DNA of 64,000 nt from Hymenobacter sp. YC55 (GCF_029433095.1 NZ_JARNTX010000001.1:1674001-1738000), one strand, 5' to 3'; numbered from the stretch's first letter, positions 1 to 9,052 are shown. Translations and numbers: made by a program. Notes: generated from the sequence alone by a model not told the origin.

Positions 1-68
1 TTTCATGGGGTTGGTGCCTAACTTGCAGCGCAAGCTTCGGCTTCGTATTTTCTGATTTACTCTGTTCT

Positions 69-803
69 ATGTCCTCTTCCCCAACCTCGGTGCCCGATCC
101 GCTGGGCCACGCCCTGCTCGACTACCAACAAGGCCAACTTGATGCTACGCTCACTGTTTTCAGCAACGTAGCCGAAGAGGAGCCGCTGCCGGCCAGTTAC
201 TTTTTTCGTAGCCTGTGGGAGATGCCCGAACTCGAGCGCGAAGCCCTGGAAGAGTGCCGGGGCCGGGTGCTCGACCTTGGGGGCGGGGCCGGCTGCCACG
301 CGCTGGAATTGCAAAACCGGGGTTTCGACGTGAAGTCTGTGGATGTATCGGAAGGGGCGGTGCGGGTGATGCAGGCCCGCGGGGTGCGCGAAGTAGCACG
401 CCACAACATTTTCGAGCTAACCCATGAAACCGGCAAATACGATACGCTGCTCATGCTCATGAACGGCCTGGGACTGGTCGGTACTCTCGACGGCCTCAAA
501 CGGTTTCTGGAATACGCGCCGACGCTGTTGGCCCCTGGTGGTCAGATTTTGGCTACTTCCTCCGATATCAGCTACCTCTACGAAGACGAAGATGGCGCCC
601 TGGTATTCGACTTGAACGGCCCATATTATGGCGAGGTAGAGTACACTATGCACTACGGCAAGGAGGCTAGTCACCAATTCAACTGGCTGTTTGCCGATGC
701 CAGCATTTTACAGGATTATGCCCAAGAAGCAGGCTATGAAGTGGAATTTCTGAGTGAGGACGAGCAACAGCAGTACCTTGTGCGGCTCACTTATCAGGGC
801 TGA
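69..803 (+). CDS. Class I SAM-dependent methyltransferase
   Basis: This 244-residue protein is probably a soluble methyltransferase that transfers a methyl group from S-adenosylmethionine to an unidentified acceptor. Motif I, the SAM-binding loop, is visible as VLDLGGGAGCHALEL near residue 67. The acidic strand-2 end follows as VKSVDVSEGAV near residue 90, then the post-I segment. The C-terminal half is typical of the Methyltransf_25/11 fold and has no extra domain. The ATG start is preceded by a short AT-rich leader. The gene ends 142 bp before the thioesterase gene, so co-transcription is possible but not shown. The fold is clear; the substrate cannot be told from the sequence. Confidence 0.85.
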   Translation: MSSSPTSVPDPLGHALLDYQQGQLDATLTVFSNVAEEEPLPASYFFRSLWEMPELEREALEECRGRVLDLGGGAGCHALELQNRGFDVKSVDVSEGAVRVMQARGVREVARHNIFELTHETGKYDTLLMLMNGLGLVGTLDGLKRFLEYAPTLLAPGGQILATSSDISYLYEDEDGALVFDLNGPYYGEVEYTMHYGKEASHQFNWLFADASILQDYAQEAGYEVEFLSEDEQQQYLVRLTYQG

Positions 804-945
804 TTGTCGGTACCGCTACTTCGGGCATATTGTAGCAAAGAATATCATGAGCGTTCAACGGCTTATAGAATTTATAATGCGCTGAGAGCTACTAACTCCT
901 GCAAGGCAGGTTTGATTAACCACACAACAATTAATACCCTACTTC

Positions 946-1395
946 ATGTCTTACGAAAAGACGTTCACGGTACGCTGGGCCGACTTGGACCCAAACAAAC
1001 ACATGCGCCACTCGGCCTATACCGATTATGCCGCCCAAGTACGCCTCGAGTATCTAGCCGACCAGGGATTCTCGATGGAGCGGTTTGCCCAGCTCAACAT
1101 TGGCCCCATTTTGTTTCGGGAGGACACCCGCTTCCTGAAAGAAGTTGGGATGAGCGAAACTATCCGGGTGACAGCCGAGCTGGCCGGCATCAGTTCCGAC
1201 GGCTCCCGGTGGAACATCATTCATACTATCTACAAGGCCGACGGGCGCGAAGCCGCCACCGTAACGGTAGAGGGAGCTTGGCTTGACTTGAACCTGCGTA
1301 AACTGGCCGTGCCATCCACGGAGCTGATGGACGCCTTCACCGACTTCCCCCGCCATACCAGCTACGCCGATATCGTGCGGGAGCGAAAAGGTTAA
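946..1395 (+). CDS. Acyl-CoA thioesterase, 4HBT/YbgC-FcbC-like hotdog protein
   Basis: This 149-residue protein has the single hotdog fold of the 4-hydroxybenzoyl-CoA thioesterase family, which hydrolyses acyl-CoA thioesters in the cytoplasm. The N-terminal segment VRWADLDPNKHMRHSAY (residues 9-25) matches the family active-site region, in which an Asp (here within DLDPNKH) is catalytic and is followed by the N/H-x-x-Y helix start. Length is normal for the family. The acyl substrate is unknown. The start is the only ATG that gives a full-length hotdog domain. A strong hairpin lies just downstream. Confidence 0.85.
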   Translation: MSYEKTFTVRWADLDPNKHMRHSAYTDYAAQVRLEYLADQGFSMERFAQLNIGPILFREDTRFLKEVGMSETIRVTAELAGISSDGSRWNIIHTIYKADGREAATVTVEGAWLDLNLRKLAVPSTELMDAFTDFPRHTSYADIVRERKG

Positions 1396-1402
1396 CTGTG
1401 TG

Positions 1403-1440
1403 AAGTAGCTGAGTAAGGCAATTTGCTTGCTCAGCTACTT
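1403..1440. terminator. Bidirectional terminator hairpin between convergent genes
   Basis: An 11-bp perfect inverted repeat (AAGTAGCTGAG at 1403-1413, CTCAGCTACTT at 1430-1440) lies directly after the thioesterase stop. It sits 8 bp before the 3' end of the convergent DinB-like gene, so it can serve both. Confidence 0.7.
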
Positions 1441-1447
1441 TATACAG

Positions 1448-1996
1448 TTACTTCGTTGCTTTCTGAAGGAAGCTGGAAACTCGCTCGATTTGGCGCTGAT
1501 GGTGCAGGATGTGGTCTACCATGAAGTCCAGCGTTTGGTAGATGGTCAGCATGCCGGAGCGAGGGTGTTTAAAGATGGCGTGGCTTAGTAGTTTGTCCGG
1601 ATACTCATTAAGAATCTGCTCTAGGTGGCGCCGCACCCCATTCCATTGCTCACGCATTTGCGCAAGGGGCGGCACCTGGTCCGGAGTAAGTTCTTTGAGT
1701 CGGGGCGGAGACTTGAATTTGAGGCCTGGCAGGCGTAGTAGCACCCGCAGCAACCTCGACTTGAAGAGGTGAGTGAGTCCGGCTTTCTGTAGTTCTTCGC
1801 TGTTGCGCAGCTTTTTTTCGATGTATTGGTTTATGCCGGTTTCGGAAATTAATAAATGATATATCACCTGTGCTGCTGACCATTTTCCGGGCGCTGGGGC
1901 CTGATGTGCCTTATCTCCAAGCGCTTCGGCTGCCGCAAACAACTGATTGGTAACGTGTTCAAGCTGCTCGAAACGGAGATGCAAACGGTGGTTCAT
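1448..1996 (-). CDS. DinB-fold (DinB/YfiT-like) putative metal-dependent protein
   Basis: The 182-residue protein reads as a four-helix DinB-superfamily domain. These proteins bind a divalent metal through three His residues, and several act as thiol-S-transferases or unknown enzymes. A first His is visible in VIYHLLISE (about residue 48) and the others in DHILHHQRQI near the C terminus, matching the H...HxxxH spacing. I chose the ATG at 1996 because it opens directly into the conserved first helix (MNHRLHLRFEQLEHV). The open frame extends 67 codons further upstream but shows no conserved sequence there and runs into the divergent gene's leader. The substrate is unknown. Confidence 0.75.
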   Translation of the reverse strand: MNHRLHLRFEQLEHVTNQLFAAAEALGDKAHQAPAPGKWSAAQVIYHLLISETGINQYIEKKLRNSEELQKAGLTHLFKSRLLRVLLRLPGLKFKSPPRLKELTPDQVPPLAQMREQWNGVRRHLEQILNEYPDKLLSHAIFKHPRSGMLTIYQTLDFMVDHILHHQRQIERVSSFLQKATK

Positions 1997-2129
1997 GGGG
2001 AGAGGGTGGAAGTGGCGTAGCTTTAAGGAAAAGGTACGCAAAATACCTGCCACCGGCCGAGCTTGCATGCTGCGGTACCCCTGATTTTCGAAGGCTATAT
2101 CCTCTCTACTTTCGGTTACATTTTTTTCG

Positions 2130-3593
2130 TTGCACTCTCCGGAATTCATACGCCAGGCAGGTGATGCCCAAGCTACAGCTACTAGCCACCAAACCACAGC
2201 TTGGTGGCTGACCGCTCTGAGGCAGCCGTGGCCGGTGGCGGTGCGGATAGTGGTAGTAGTGGCGCTGTATGGCTGCTACTTTCTGCTGGGCGGTGGACTG
2301 CAAGGGGAGCGAATGCCCTACGACGCGGGTCATTATTGGGAGTTGGCCGTCGGGTTCAAGGGGAAGAATGGGTCGTTTTCCTTGCTCAACTTTCAGGACC
2401 CAACCCGCGGCTATCTGGCCGCTCTTGTTCAGTTTCCGGCACTGATTGTGCGTTACCTGACCAACTGCACCATGCCTACAGCGGCCAAAGTAACAGGCAC
2501 TGGCTGGGCAGCTTTCCTTTTCGCTTTCTTGATTCCGGAGCTGTGGCAAAGCCTTGCCCGTCGGCGCATAAGTGGCGGCCGCTGGCTTCTGCTGGTGCTA
2601 TTGACGTTCGGGTTCTGGCGTGACCATTTTAGCTTCACGGCCTCCGACATACCCGCCTTGGCGCTGCTGCTGTTGGCGCTCTGGGCTGTTAGTTGTGCGC
2701 CGGTAGGCTGGTGGCTGGTAGCCGGGTTAAGCTTGGCAGGCGCAACCAATTGCCGCCCCATGTATTTGGCGGCGGTGCCTCCAGCCTTGCTGCTAGCCGC
2801 CTGGTGGAGTAGGCAGCACGGCCGTTCGTGGCAGCGGTGGCTGGCGCTGCTGGTAGGTGCTGCCGTAGCGTTGGGGCCGCAACTAGCCATCAACCGCCTT
2901 CATTTCAATAGCAACAGTCCGTTAGTTGAGGCGCAGGTGTCTAACGTGCAGCACGCGCCGCTTTACCTCAAACAGCTCACCTGGGGCACCCGCGTACTGC
3001 GCTACGACACCGACCTACGCCAGCGCCTGGTCTACGCCGACTCTGCAGGGCTGGCAGTGCTCCGCCGCGAAGGGCTAATGGAATACACTTCCTATGGGCA
3101 ATTTTTCGGTACCGTTGGCAGACACCCTGTAGACTACGGTTGGCGCTACATACGGCATCTCTTCAACGGGTTGGATGTGTTGCAGCCCTCGCTATACCTG
3201 CTGCGCGACTATGGCCCGGAACGGCCGTGGCTGCAACTGCTCAACTACAGCGCAATAGGGCTCGGGCTGAGTGTATTGCTGTCAGGTCCGCTTAACCGCT
3301 GGCTCCGGTGGCCACAGGCCTGGGCGGTGCTAACGTTGCTGTTGCCCTGCCTGATTGCCGTCCCAATGGCCATGGAAGGCCGTTTTTTGCTGCCACTTCA
3401 CTTGCTACTACTCACGACAGCAGCATTTGAGTTTAAGCCACAGCACCCCAAGCGCTGGCTGCAAGGCCAACCAATACGGGCACTCGTTATGCTAGTATTA
3501 GTGGCTGCGTGGCTTGGCGGCTGCTTCTGGTTGTCATCTACCACAACCCGCAACTTAGTGCCCGACCGGGGCAAATCGTTGGTTGATGATTGA
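2130..3593 (+). CDS. GT-C-like polytopic membrane protein, first of a tandem paralogous pair
   Basis: The 487-residue protein has about ten hydrophobic segments. Family-type features are an acidic motif after the first membrane helix (YDAGHYW, about residue 64) and a late EGRFLLPLHLL motif near residue 420, both reminiscent of polyprenyl-phosphate-sugar GT-C transferases (ArnT/PMT type). It aligns along its whole length with the next gene: SLLNFQDPTRGYL, FWRDHFSFTASDIPAL, AINRLHF and HLFNGLDV all have counterparts. No in-frame ATG exists before the first helix and an upstream stop lies at 2082, so TTG at 2130 is the best start. Donor and acceptor are unknown. Transferase function is inferred from topology and motifs. 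Confidence 0.65.
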   Translation: MHSPEFIRQAGDAQATATSHQTTAWWLTALRQPWPVAVRIVVVVALYGCYFLLGGGLQGERMPYDAGHYWELAVGFKGKNGSFSLLNFQDPTRGYLAALVQFPALIVRYLTNCTMPTAAKVTGTGWAAFLFAFLIPELWQSLARRRISGGRWLLLVLLTFGFWRDHFSFTASDIPALALLLLALWAVSCAPVGWWLVAGLSLAGATNCRPMYLAAVPPALLLAAWWSRQHGRSWQRWLALLVGAAVALGPQLAINRLHFNSNSPLVEAQVSNVQHAPLYLKQLTWGTRVLRYDTDLRQRLVYADSAGLAVLRREGLMEYTSYGQFFGTVGRHPVDYGWRYIRHLFNGLDVLQPSLYLLRDYGPERPWLQLLNYSAIGLGLSVLLSGPLNRWLRWPQAWAVLTLLLPCLIAVPMAMEGRFLLPLHLLLLTTAAFEFKPQHPKRWLQGQPIRALVMLVLVAAWLGGCFWLSSTTTRNLVPDRGKSLVDD

Positions 3594-3707
3594 AGACGCG
3601 AGCAGGGAAATAGGCAGAATAAGAGGCACTGCAAGCCAGCATCTGAGTGAAAAGCAACTCGGGAGTGCGCGTTACCTTTACTTGAAAACCTGCTGCCTGG
3701 CTGCTTC

Positions 3708-5126
3708 TTGAAACTCAATTCGTCTTTGCTACACGCTGCATCTCCACTGGCAACCGGGCATTCGTTTCGTTGCTATCGGTTTCTGGTACTGCTGATTCTG
3801 ATTGTCTATCTGGTCTACCTGCCTTTTTCAGGGTATGCCCGGATGTATTATGATGCCATAGACTACTGGTTTATCTCCATCTATTTCCATCATAAAGGGT
3901 CTATTTCCTTACTGAACTATCACAACAGCTTACGGGGCTACCTATTCCCCTTGTTGTTGTTTCCCTTTCGGGTAATTCAGTTTTACACAAATGTGCCGCC
4001 CATAGTGTTCGGGCGAGTGCTCGGGGCAGTATCGGCCGCGCTTGGTTTTGGCTGGTTGGCTCCGGCGCTCTGGCAGGTGGTGCAAAATAAAACCCTGGTG
4101 CTATCCTGGGTTCGACGGTTGGCGTTTGCGGGGCTAGGCTTCGCGTTCTGGCGCGACTACTTCAACTTTACGCTTTCTGATTTTCCGGCCCTTTGGGTGT
4201 TGGGTCTGGGTTTGTTGTTGCTGCACCGACCCCAGAAGCTGGGCTGGCTAGTAGCCGCCGGAGCGTGCATGGCGGCGGCCTACAATATTCGCCCGAGCTA
4301 TAGCATTGCTGCCCCGTTCTTTCTGGCAATCCAGCTGCTAACCCCTGCTGCTACTTCCCAACGACGGCTAGCGGGCGTAGCGGCGCTGGTGCTAGGTGCG
4401 GCATTGGTTATGGCGCCCCAATGGGCCATCAACCGCCATCAGTTCAAGCAAAATACGCCGGTTGTGCTGTCGTATATAAAGGCACTTAAAACCAACAACC
4501 TCTACCGCGAAAAGATGAAGTGGGGCCTGCTGCACCAGAAGCTTGAAACCACGCTCGACCGCAGCTACCCCGACCAGATGATGGTCTTCCGCGACCTAGC
4601 TGGCGAGAAACTAGTGCGCGACGAGCATATCACTTGGTTTGATTCCTACGCCGATTACTTCCAGTTGGTGCTGCGCCATCCGCTCACTTTCACCGGCCTA
4701 TATGCCCGCCGCCTCTTCAACGGCCTCGATATCCAGTACCCCACGCCCTACATCCGCCAAATCTATGTATCGACCCTGGGGTTGGCCTGGCTAAACTACA
4801 CTGTCTGGTTTGGAGCCGGGCTAGTGCTCCTACGAGCCAAGTTCCAGACCTGGACGGCGCGGCAGTGGCTGGTGCTGGCAGTGCTGCTGGTGCCATGCTT
4901 GCCGATGTTGCCCATGAGTATGGAATGCCGCTTTCTGCTGCCACTGCATCTGCTGCTTTGCGCGGTGCTGTGCTTCGGCTGGCCAGCCACTTGGCGGCCA
5001 TCCACAGTGAGCCGGCGCCACTTGCTGACCGTAGGGGCTGCATATGTGGTATTTGTGGCCCTGTGTTTTTATGCTTCAACTGCCGCGCAGGCTACCCTAG
5101 AGTTTGGGGCTAGGTCGCTGTGGTAA
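3708..5126 (+). CDS. GT-C-like polytopic membrane protein, second of a tandem paralogous pair
   Basis: The 472-residue protein is the downstream paralogue of the preceding gene. It keeps the post-helix-1 motif YYDAIDYW (about residue 47), SLLNYHNSLRGYL, FWRDYFNFTLSDFPAL, AINRHQF, RLFNGLDI and the late MECRFLLPLHLL segment. About ten membrane helices are predicted by eye. As in its neighbour, no ATG precedes helix 1; the TTG at 3708 gives a comparable N-terminal tail of about 25 residues. The 114-bp gap and the same orientation suggest co-transcription. A membrane glycosyltransferase acting on a lipid-linked sugar is the best guess; a transport role cannot be excluded. Confidence 0.65.
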   Translation: MKLNSSLLHAASPLATGHSFRCYRFLVLLILIVYLVYLPFSGYARMYYDAIDYWFISIYFHHKGSISLLNYHNSLRGYLFPLLLFPFRVIQFYTNVPPIVFGRVLGAVSAALGFGWLAPALWQVVQNKTLVLSWVRRLAFAGLGFAFWRDYFNFTLSDFPALWVLGLGLLLLHRPQKLGWLVAAGACMAAAYNIRPSYSIAAPFFLAIQLLTPAATSQRRLAGVAALVLGAALVMAPQWAINRHQFKQNTPVVLSYIKALKTNNLYREKMKWGLLHQKLETTLDRSYPDQMMVFRDLAGEKLVRDEHITWFDSYADYFQLVLRHPLTFTGLYARRLFNGLDIQYPTPYIRQIYVSTLGLAWLNYTVWFGAGLVLLRAKFQTWTARQWLVLAVLLVPCLPMLPMSMECRFLLPLHLLLCAVLCFGWPATWRPSTVSRRHLLTVGAAYVVFVALCFYASTAAQATLEFGARSLW

Positions 5127-5167
5127 GAGACATGGCAAAATGGCCAACGCACGAAGCTGATTCATGA

Positions 5168-5201
5168 AAAAGCCCCACTGGTTGCTGCCAGTGGGGCTTT
5201 T
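5168..5201. terminator. Bidirectional rho-independent terminator
   Basis: A perfect 14-bp stem (AAAAGCCCCACTGG / CCAGTGGGGCTTTT) with a 6-nt loop lies between the converging GT-C-like gene and pdhB. A-tract and T-tract flanks allow function on both strands. Confidence 0.9.
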
Positions 5202-5223
5202 CTAATACTCTCGAAGCTCGTAA

Positions 5224-6207
5224 TTAAGCTTTCTGGTAGGTTACTTCCTTCACTGCCTGCACCGTGCGCGCTATGTTAGGCAACGACGCTTCAATGAGGG
5301 TAGGAGCGTAGGGTAGGGGCACGTCCATGCAGGTGACGCGAACTACGGGAGCATCCATGTAGTCGAAGGCGCGGCGCTGCACTACGTAGGCCAGCTCGGA
5401 GCTGATGCTAGCCAGCGGCCAAGCTTCTTCTACTACCACCATGCGGTTGGTTTTCTTCACCGAAGCCACCAGCGTATCGTAATCAATCGGGCGTACGGAA
5501 CGCAGGTCGATTACTTCGGCTTCGATGCCATCCTTAGCTAGCTCGTCGGCGGCAGCCAGGGCTACCTTCATCATCTTGCCGAAGCTAACCAGCGTAACCG
5601 ATTTGCCTTGGCGCACCACATTGGCTTTGCCAATTTCGAGCAGGTACTCTTCTTCGGGCACCTCGCCCTTGTCGCCATACATCTGCTCCGATTCCATGAA
5701 AATCACTGGATCTGGGTCCCGGATAGCGCTTTTCAGCAGGCCTTTTGCGTCGTAGGGGTTCGAAGGAACTACTACTTTCAGACCAGGAGTATTAGCATAC
5801 CAGTTCTCGAAGTTCTGTGAGTGCTGCGAGGAAAGCATACCGGCGCTGCCCGTTGGGCCGCGGAATACGATGGGGCAAGAGTACTGGCCACCCGACATGG
5901 AGTAGATCTTAGCCGCCGAGTTGATAACTTGGTCGATGGCCACCAACGAAAAGTTGAAGGTCATGAACTCGATAACCGGAATCAGGCCGTTGACGGCTGC
6001 GCCTACGCCGATGCCAGCAAAGCCTAGCTCGGCAATCGGCGTGTCAATCACGCGCTCCGGGCCGAATTCGTCGAGCATACCCTGGCTTACTTTGTAGGCC
6101 CCGTTGTACTCGGCTACTTCTTCGCCCATCAGAAACACGCGCGGGTCGCGCCGCATTTCTTCGGACAGCGCTTCACGCAGGGCTTCCCGGAATTGAATGG
6201 TCCGCAT
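5224..6207 (-). CDS. pdhB: Pyruvate dehydrogenase E1 component, beta subunit
   Basis: The 327-residue protein is the E1-beta subunit of the pyruvate dehydrogenase complex, which with E1-alpha decarboxylates pyruvate using thiamine diphosphate. The transketolase pyrimidine-binding domain covers about residues 1-175, with the hallmark GEEVAEYNGAYKVSQG near residue 28, DTPIAELGFAGIGVGAA near 55 and GPTGSAGMLSSQHSQ near 117. The transketolase C-terminal domain follows, with VSFGKM, DLRSVRPID and VVVEEAWPLA. Length is normal. A branched-chain 2-oxoacid or acetoin E1-beta is less likely given the Bacteroidota PdhB-like wording of these motifs. No E1-alpha gene lies beside it, so the complex is encoded at scattered loci. 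Confidence 0.93.
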   Translation of the reverse strand: MRTIQFREALREALSEEMRRDPRVFLMGEEVAEYNGAYKVSQGMLDEFGPERVIDTPIAELGFAGIGVGAAVNGLIPVIEFMTFNFSLVAIDQVINSAAKIYSMSGGQYSCPIVFRGPTGSAGMLSSQHSQNFENWYANTPGLKVVVPSNPYDAKGLLKSAIRDPDPVIFMESEQMYGDKGEVPEEEYLLEIGKANVVRQGKSVTLVSFGKMMKVALAAADELAKDGIEAEVIDLRSVRPIDYDTLVASVKKTNRMVVVEEAWPLASISSELAYVVQRRAFDYMDAPVVRVTCMDVPLPYAPTLIEASLPNIARTVQAVKEVTYQKA

Positions 6208-6844
6208 AGATGTTGATTAGCAGAAAATCGAAAAGTTGAAAACAGCAAAAACCGGCTCGGGCCGGTGCGTAAAGCTACGACGACACGGGCGTATGGGCAA
6301 GCAAATAAGAGTACGTGGCCTTTAAACCAATACTTGTATCCTTCCAGCTCTCCATTCTTGCAACGTTATCCGAGCACTGAGCCAATGAATATTTTGCAAG
6401 AATGCTAATTCGGTTAAAACGGCTTCTGCTGCTGTGTCACTAGTTGCTAACAAATTAAGAAGCCGCCCACAACCGAACCCCAACATTTGAGACGCTTAAC
6501 AGAGGATAAATCAGCTGTGTTTCTTGTTTGGCGCTCAACCACTTCAAGGCCTTAATAATTTACGCGTAGGCGATATTTCCGCTGTTGTATTCTCCTGTTT
6601 CAGTAGCCTCAGCATGCTTTGCTAAATAGAGTAGTAGCTTCTTATTTGTTGAGAATAGACCTATTCGGTTGTAAATCGTCAGAAACTCAACAGGTCTGTC
6701 ATCCTGAGCTTGCGAAGGACCTTATGCCAGTAGAACGACTGTCTTAACAATGAATTGTTCAGCTATAATAAGGTCCTTCGCAAGCTCAGGATGACAGGCC
6801 CGGTGGATTCCTGAATTGCTTCAAAACAAGTATAAAGCGGATAA
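6208..6844. other. Intergenic stretch with an inverted repeat
   Basis: No credible gene is seen in these 637 bp. The pdhB promoter must lie near the left edge (minus strand). The right third holds the perfect 30-bp inverted repeat annotated separately. The rest is AT-richer than the coding DNA around it. Confidence 0.6.
6696..6797. repeat. Perfect 30-bp inverted repeat, REP-like intergenic element
   Basis: Arms at 6696-6725 and 6768-6797 are exact reverse complements (30 of 30), separated by 42 bp. The arm begins CTGTCATCCTGAGCTTGCG and ends GGACCTTAT. There is no open frame inside. The CATCCTGAGC-type core resembles dispersed palindromic repeats that I recall from intergenic DNA of several bacteria, Hymenobacter included; only one copy is present in this window. 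The element lies 48 bp beyond the 3' end of the minus-strand OmpA/TPR gene and could fold into a long hairpin in its transcript. Confidence 0.85.
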
Positions 6845-8683
6845 TTACCGCAGCACTTCTAGAAACGTCTTGCTGCGGGCCATGTCCATGAATTCCAGGT
6901 CTTCGACGGCGCGCTGGGCGAACTTGCGGTCTAGCTGCACGGCGCGGCGCAGGTTTTCGCCCATTTGGGCTTCGTCTTTCTGGCGGGCGGCCACTACGGC
7001 CAGGCAGTAATAGGCCAGCGGGTCGTTGGGCTTAAGCTTGAGTGCTTCCTCGTAGATGTTGTGAGCACCCCCATAATTGCTTTTCAGCATGAAGATGAGG
7101 GCGCGGTTCATCGTGTTCTGGTAGCTTTTCGAGCTGTAGCTGAGGCTGCCGAGCGCATCATCAAGCTGACCAACTTCAATTTCCAGAGCGGCTTTGTCGG
7201 CGAAAACCTTGTCCAGCACTGGGCGGGCGCCGCCGAGCTTGATGGCGTAATCGTAGTTCTGAAGGGCTTCCAGCTTGTCGCCGGCCCGGTGGTAGGCGGT
7301 AGCCACCCGATAGAACATGGTGGCCGTAGGATTGCGGTGCGCGGCCAGCGTGAAGTTGACGCCTGCCCGGCGCAGATAAGCCCGGCGCACTTTCTCATTA
7401 ACTTCTTTCTCTGAACGCTGGAGCAGTACTACCGCTAGGTTATGATAAGCTTCCCAACGCCCCGTAGCAGCCACCGAGGTTTCATAGATGCGCTGCTTTT
7501 CGGCGAGTAGTGGCGTGAGCGTGGCTGAATAGCGGAGTTCCTCGGGCGTTAGCACGTCCACTTCCACCTGCTTTTCCACTATCTTTTTCGAGAGCAGATA
7601 AATCTCGGAATCATAGCGCTTGGGCGCGCTGTATTGTACGGCCACCGTCCCGAAGCGCAACACAGGGTAGATGTATTGCTCTAGGTAATCGAAGTACGTG
7701 AGCTTGTGTAGGCTCTTTTCCTTTTGGGCGTAGGTGCCGGGCGTGTCATTGATGAGCAACAGCACCGAATCAACCTGTTGCGGCTTGAGCGCCGACTGCT
7801 GCACCTTGCTCAGGAACAAGTCCCAACGGCGGTGGTAGGCCTCGGTTTCAAAGTCAATCTCGTTGACTTTGTTGAGGTAAGAGTCGGTATCGACGCGCTT
7901 TTTGTAGTAGCGAAGCAAGGCTTGCACGCGCTTGTCGGCCAAGCGGGCGTCGCGGGTGTCGATGGAGTCGGGGGAGTGGCCCGCCACTATCATCACCTTG
8001 TCGGTGTGCTGGTTGGCTTCGATGAAGTCTTCCAGCGCAGCCACGTTGGTGCCCAAGTAATTACGAATTTCCGACTTGCCGTTGTCGAAGAAGAATGGTA
8101 GCACGCGGGTGCCGCCCATGTTGTTTTCGGCTGTTTCGGGAAGCAAGGCAATGGCCGTGTCCTGCCGCACCACCAATTGGCCAGTGCTTACAATACCGCG
8201 GGCCACGCGGGTTTCTTTGCCTTTCAGTTGCTTGCCGTTGGGCTTTAGCTCGCGCACTTCCGCCAGCGCCAGCAGTTCACCGGGGCTTTTGTTGGGGGCG
8301 TAGGGAAAGGATACCTGTTTTTTGATGATCAGCAAATCCTTCCGAACCTCGTCGTAGGTGTACTCGCCCGACTGAAACGAGAGGCGGCCTAGCGTGTCTT
8401 CGCGCAGGCCATTGTCGTAACGGTAGCGCAGGTTCAGATTGAACGCCGCGCCCTTCTGTAAGTGCTTGGCCGGCACGCGGGCGGTTACCTCGAAAAGCAC
8501 GTTTTCACCGTTGGTTTCCAGCACGGTAGGCTGCACACTTACTTGTTGCCCGGCTTCTGCAACCTTGAGCATCCGGGGCAACGTACAACTAGGTAGAACG
8601 CCTGCTACAACAGCTAGCAGCGAAAGGGAAAGTAAAGGCAAAGAACTTCTCATAGGCAAACAGGCGGGCGGGAACTTCCGCAA
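6845..8683 (-). CDS. OmpA-like/TPR lipoprotein, cell-envelope associated
   Basis: The protein is up to 612 residues long. A lipobox-like segment (LAVVAGVLPSC) near residue 30 predicts export and lipidation. An OmpA/MotB-like peptidoglycan-binding region lies around residues 195-275: LPFFFDNGKSEIR, then MIVAGHSPDSIDTRDARLAD, where D...R and the LADKR helix are typical. The C-terminal 200 residues form TPR-like helices (LQNYDYAIKLGG, IYEEALKLKPNDPLAYY). A second ATG at 8653 (MRSSLPLL) gives a more standard lipoprotein signal and may be the true start. The family recalls gliding-associated and Pal-like proteins of Bacteroidota. The role is probably envelope anchoring or assembly; no partner is visible nearby. 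Confidence 0.7.
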   Translation of the reverse strand: MRKFPPACLPMRSSLPLLSLSLLAVVAGVLPSCTLPRMLKVAEAGQQVSVQPTVLETNGENVLFEVTARVPAKHLQKGAAFNLNLRYRYDNGLREDTLGRLSFQSGEYTYDEVRKDLLIIKKQVSFPYAPNKSPGELLALAEVRELKPNGKQLKGKETRVARGIVSTGQLVVRQDTAIALLPETAENNMGGTRVLPFFFDNGKSEIRNYLGTNVAALEDFIEANQHTDKVMIVAGHSPDSIDTRDARLADKRVQALLRYYKKRVDTDSYLNKVNEIDFETEAYHRRWDLFLSKVQQSALKPQQVDSVLLLINDTPGTYAQKEKSLHKLTYFDYLEQYIYPVLRFGTVAVQYSAPKRYDSEIYLLSKKIVEKQVEVDVLTPEELRYSATLTPLLAEKQRIYETSVAATGRWEAYHNLAVVLLQRSEKEVNEKVRRAYLRRAGVNFTLAAHRNPTATMFYRVATAYHRAGDKLEALQNYDYAIKLGGARPVLDKVFADKAALEIEVGQLDDALGSLSYSSKSYQNTMNRALIFMLKSNYGGAHNIYEEALKLKPNDPLAYYCLAVVAARQKDEAQMGENLRRAVQLDRKFAQRAVEDLEFMDMARSKTFLEVLR

Positions 8684-8806
8684 GCAAACGAAAAAGTAGC
8701 CGGGGAAGAGGTATATTAAACGGAATTTGCGGAGACGAGCTTGTTTGGCCTAACGTATCTGCTTATTTTGTACTGAGTTAGCCACTGAACTAAACGACGA
8801 ATAGCT

Positions 8807-9025
8807 ATGAAAAAAATTACCGACTACATTGAAAAGCAGAGCTTCGGCGTCTGCAATGCACTCGGCAATCGGCTGGGTTTTTCTTCGGGCAGCGTGCGGC
8901 TATCGTTTGTGTATGCTTCGTTTTTCACGTTTGGGTCGCCCCTCGTTCTTTATTTTGCCTTGGCTTTTTGGATGAACGTACGCCGCGCCATGCGCCAGCA
9001 GCGCAGCACCGTTTGGGACTTGTAG
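8807..9025 (+). CDS. PspC-domain small membrane protein
   Basis: This 72-residue protein matches the PspC pattern: a short N-terminal helix, GVCNALGNRLGFSSGSVRL (residues 14-32; compare the family's GVCGGLA-x-Y-x-VR-L/F), then one or two hydrophobic stretches (FVYASFFTFGSPLVLYFALAF in two halves) and a basic tail. Such proteins are inner-membrane components linked to phage-shock-type envelope stress. Here it stands alone, divergent from the OmpA/TPR lipoprotein gene, with its own terminator downstream. Function in this organism is unknown. Confidence 0.75.
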   Translation: MKKITDYIEKQSFGVCNALGNRLGFSSGSVRLSFVYASFFTFGSPLVLYFALAFWMNVRRAMRQQRSTVWDL

Positions 9026-9052
9026 AACCTACGGTTTCTAGCTGATTTTCAG

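Noticed and set aside
804..1286. A 160-codon plus-strand frame starting right after the methyltransferase
   Set aside because: It runs through the thioesterase gene in another frame and has no family pattern, while the thioesterase frame is clearly the coding one.
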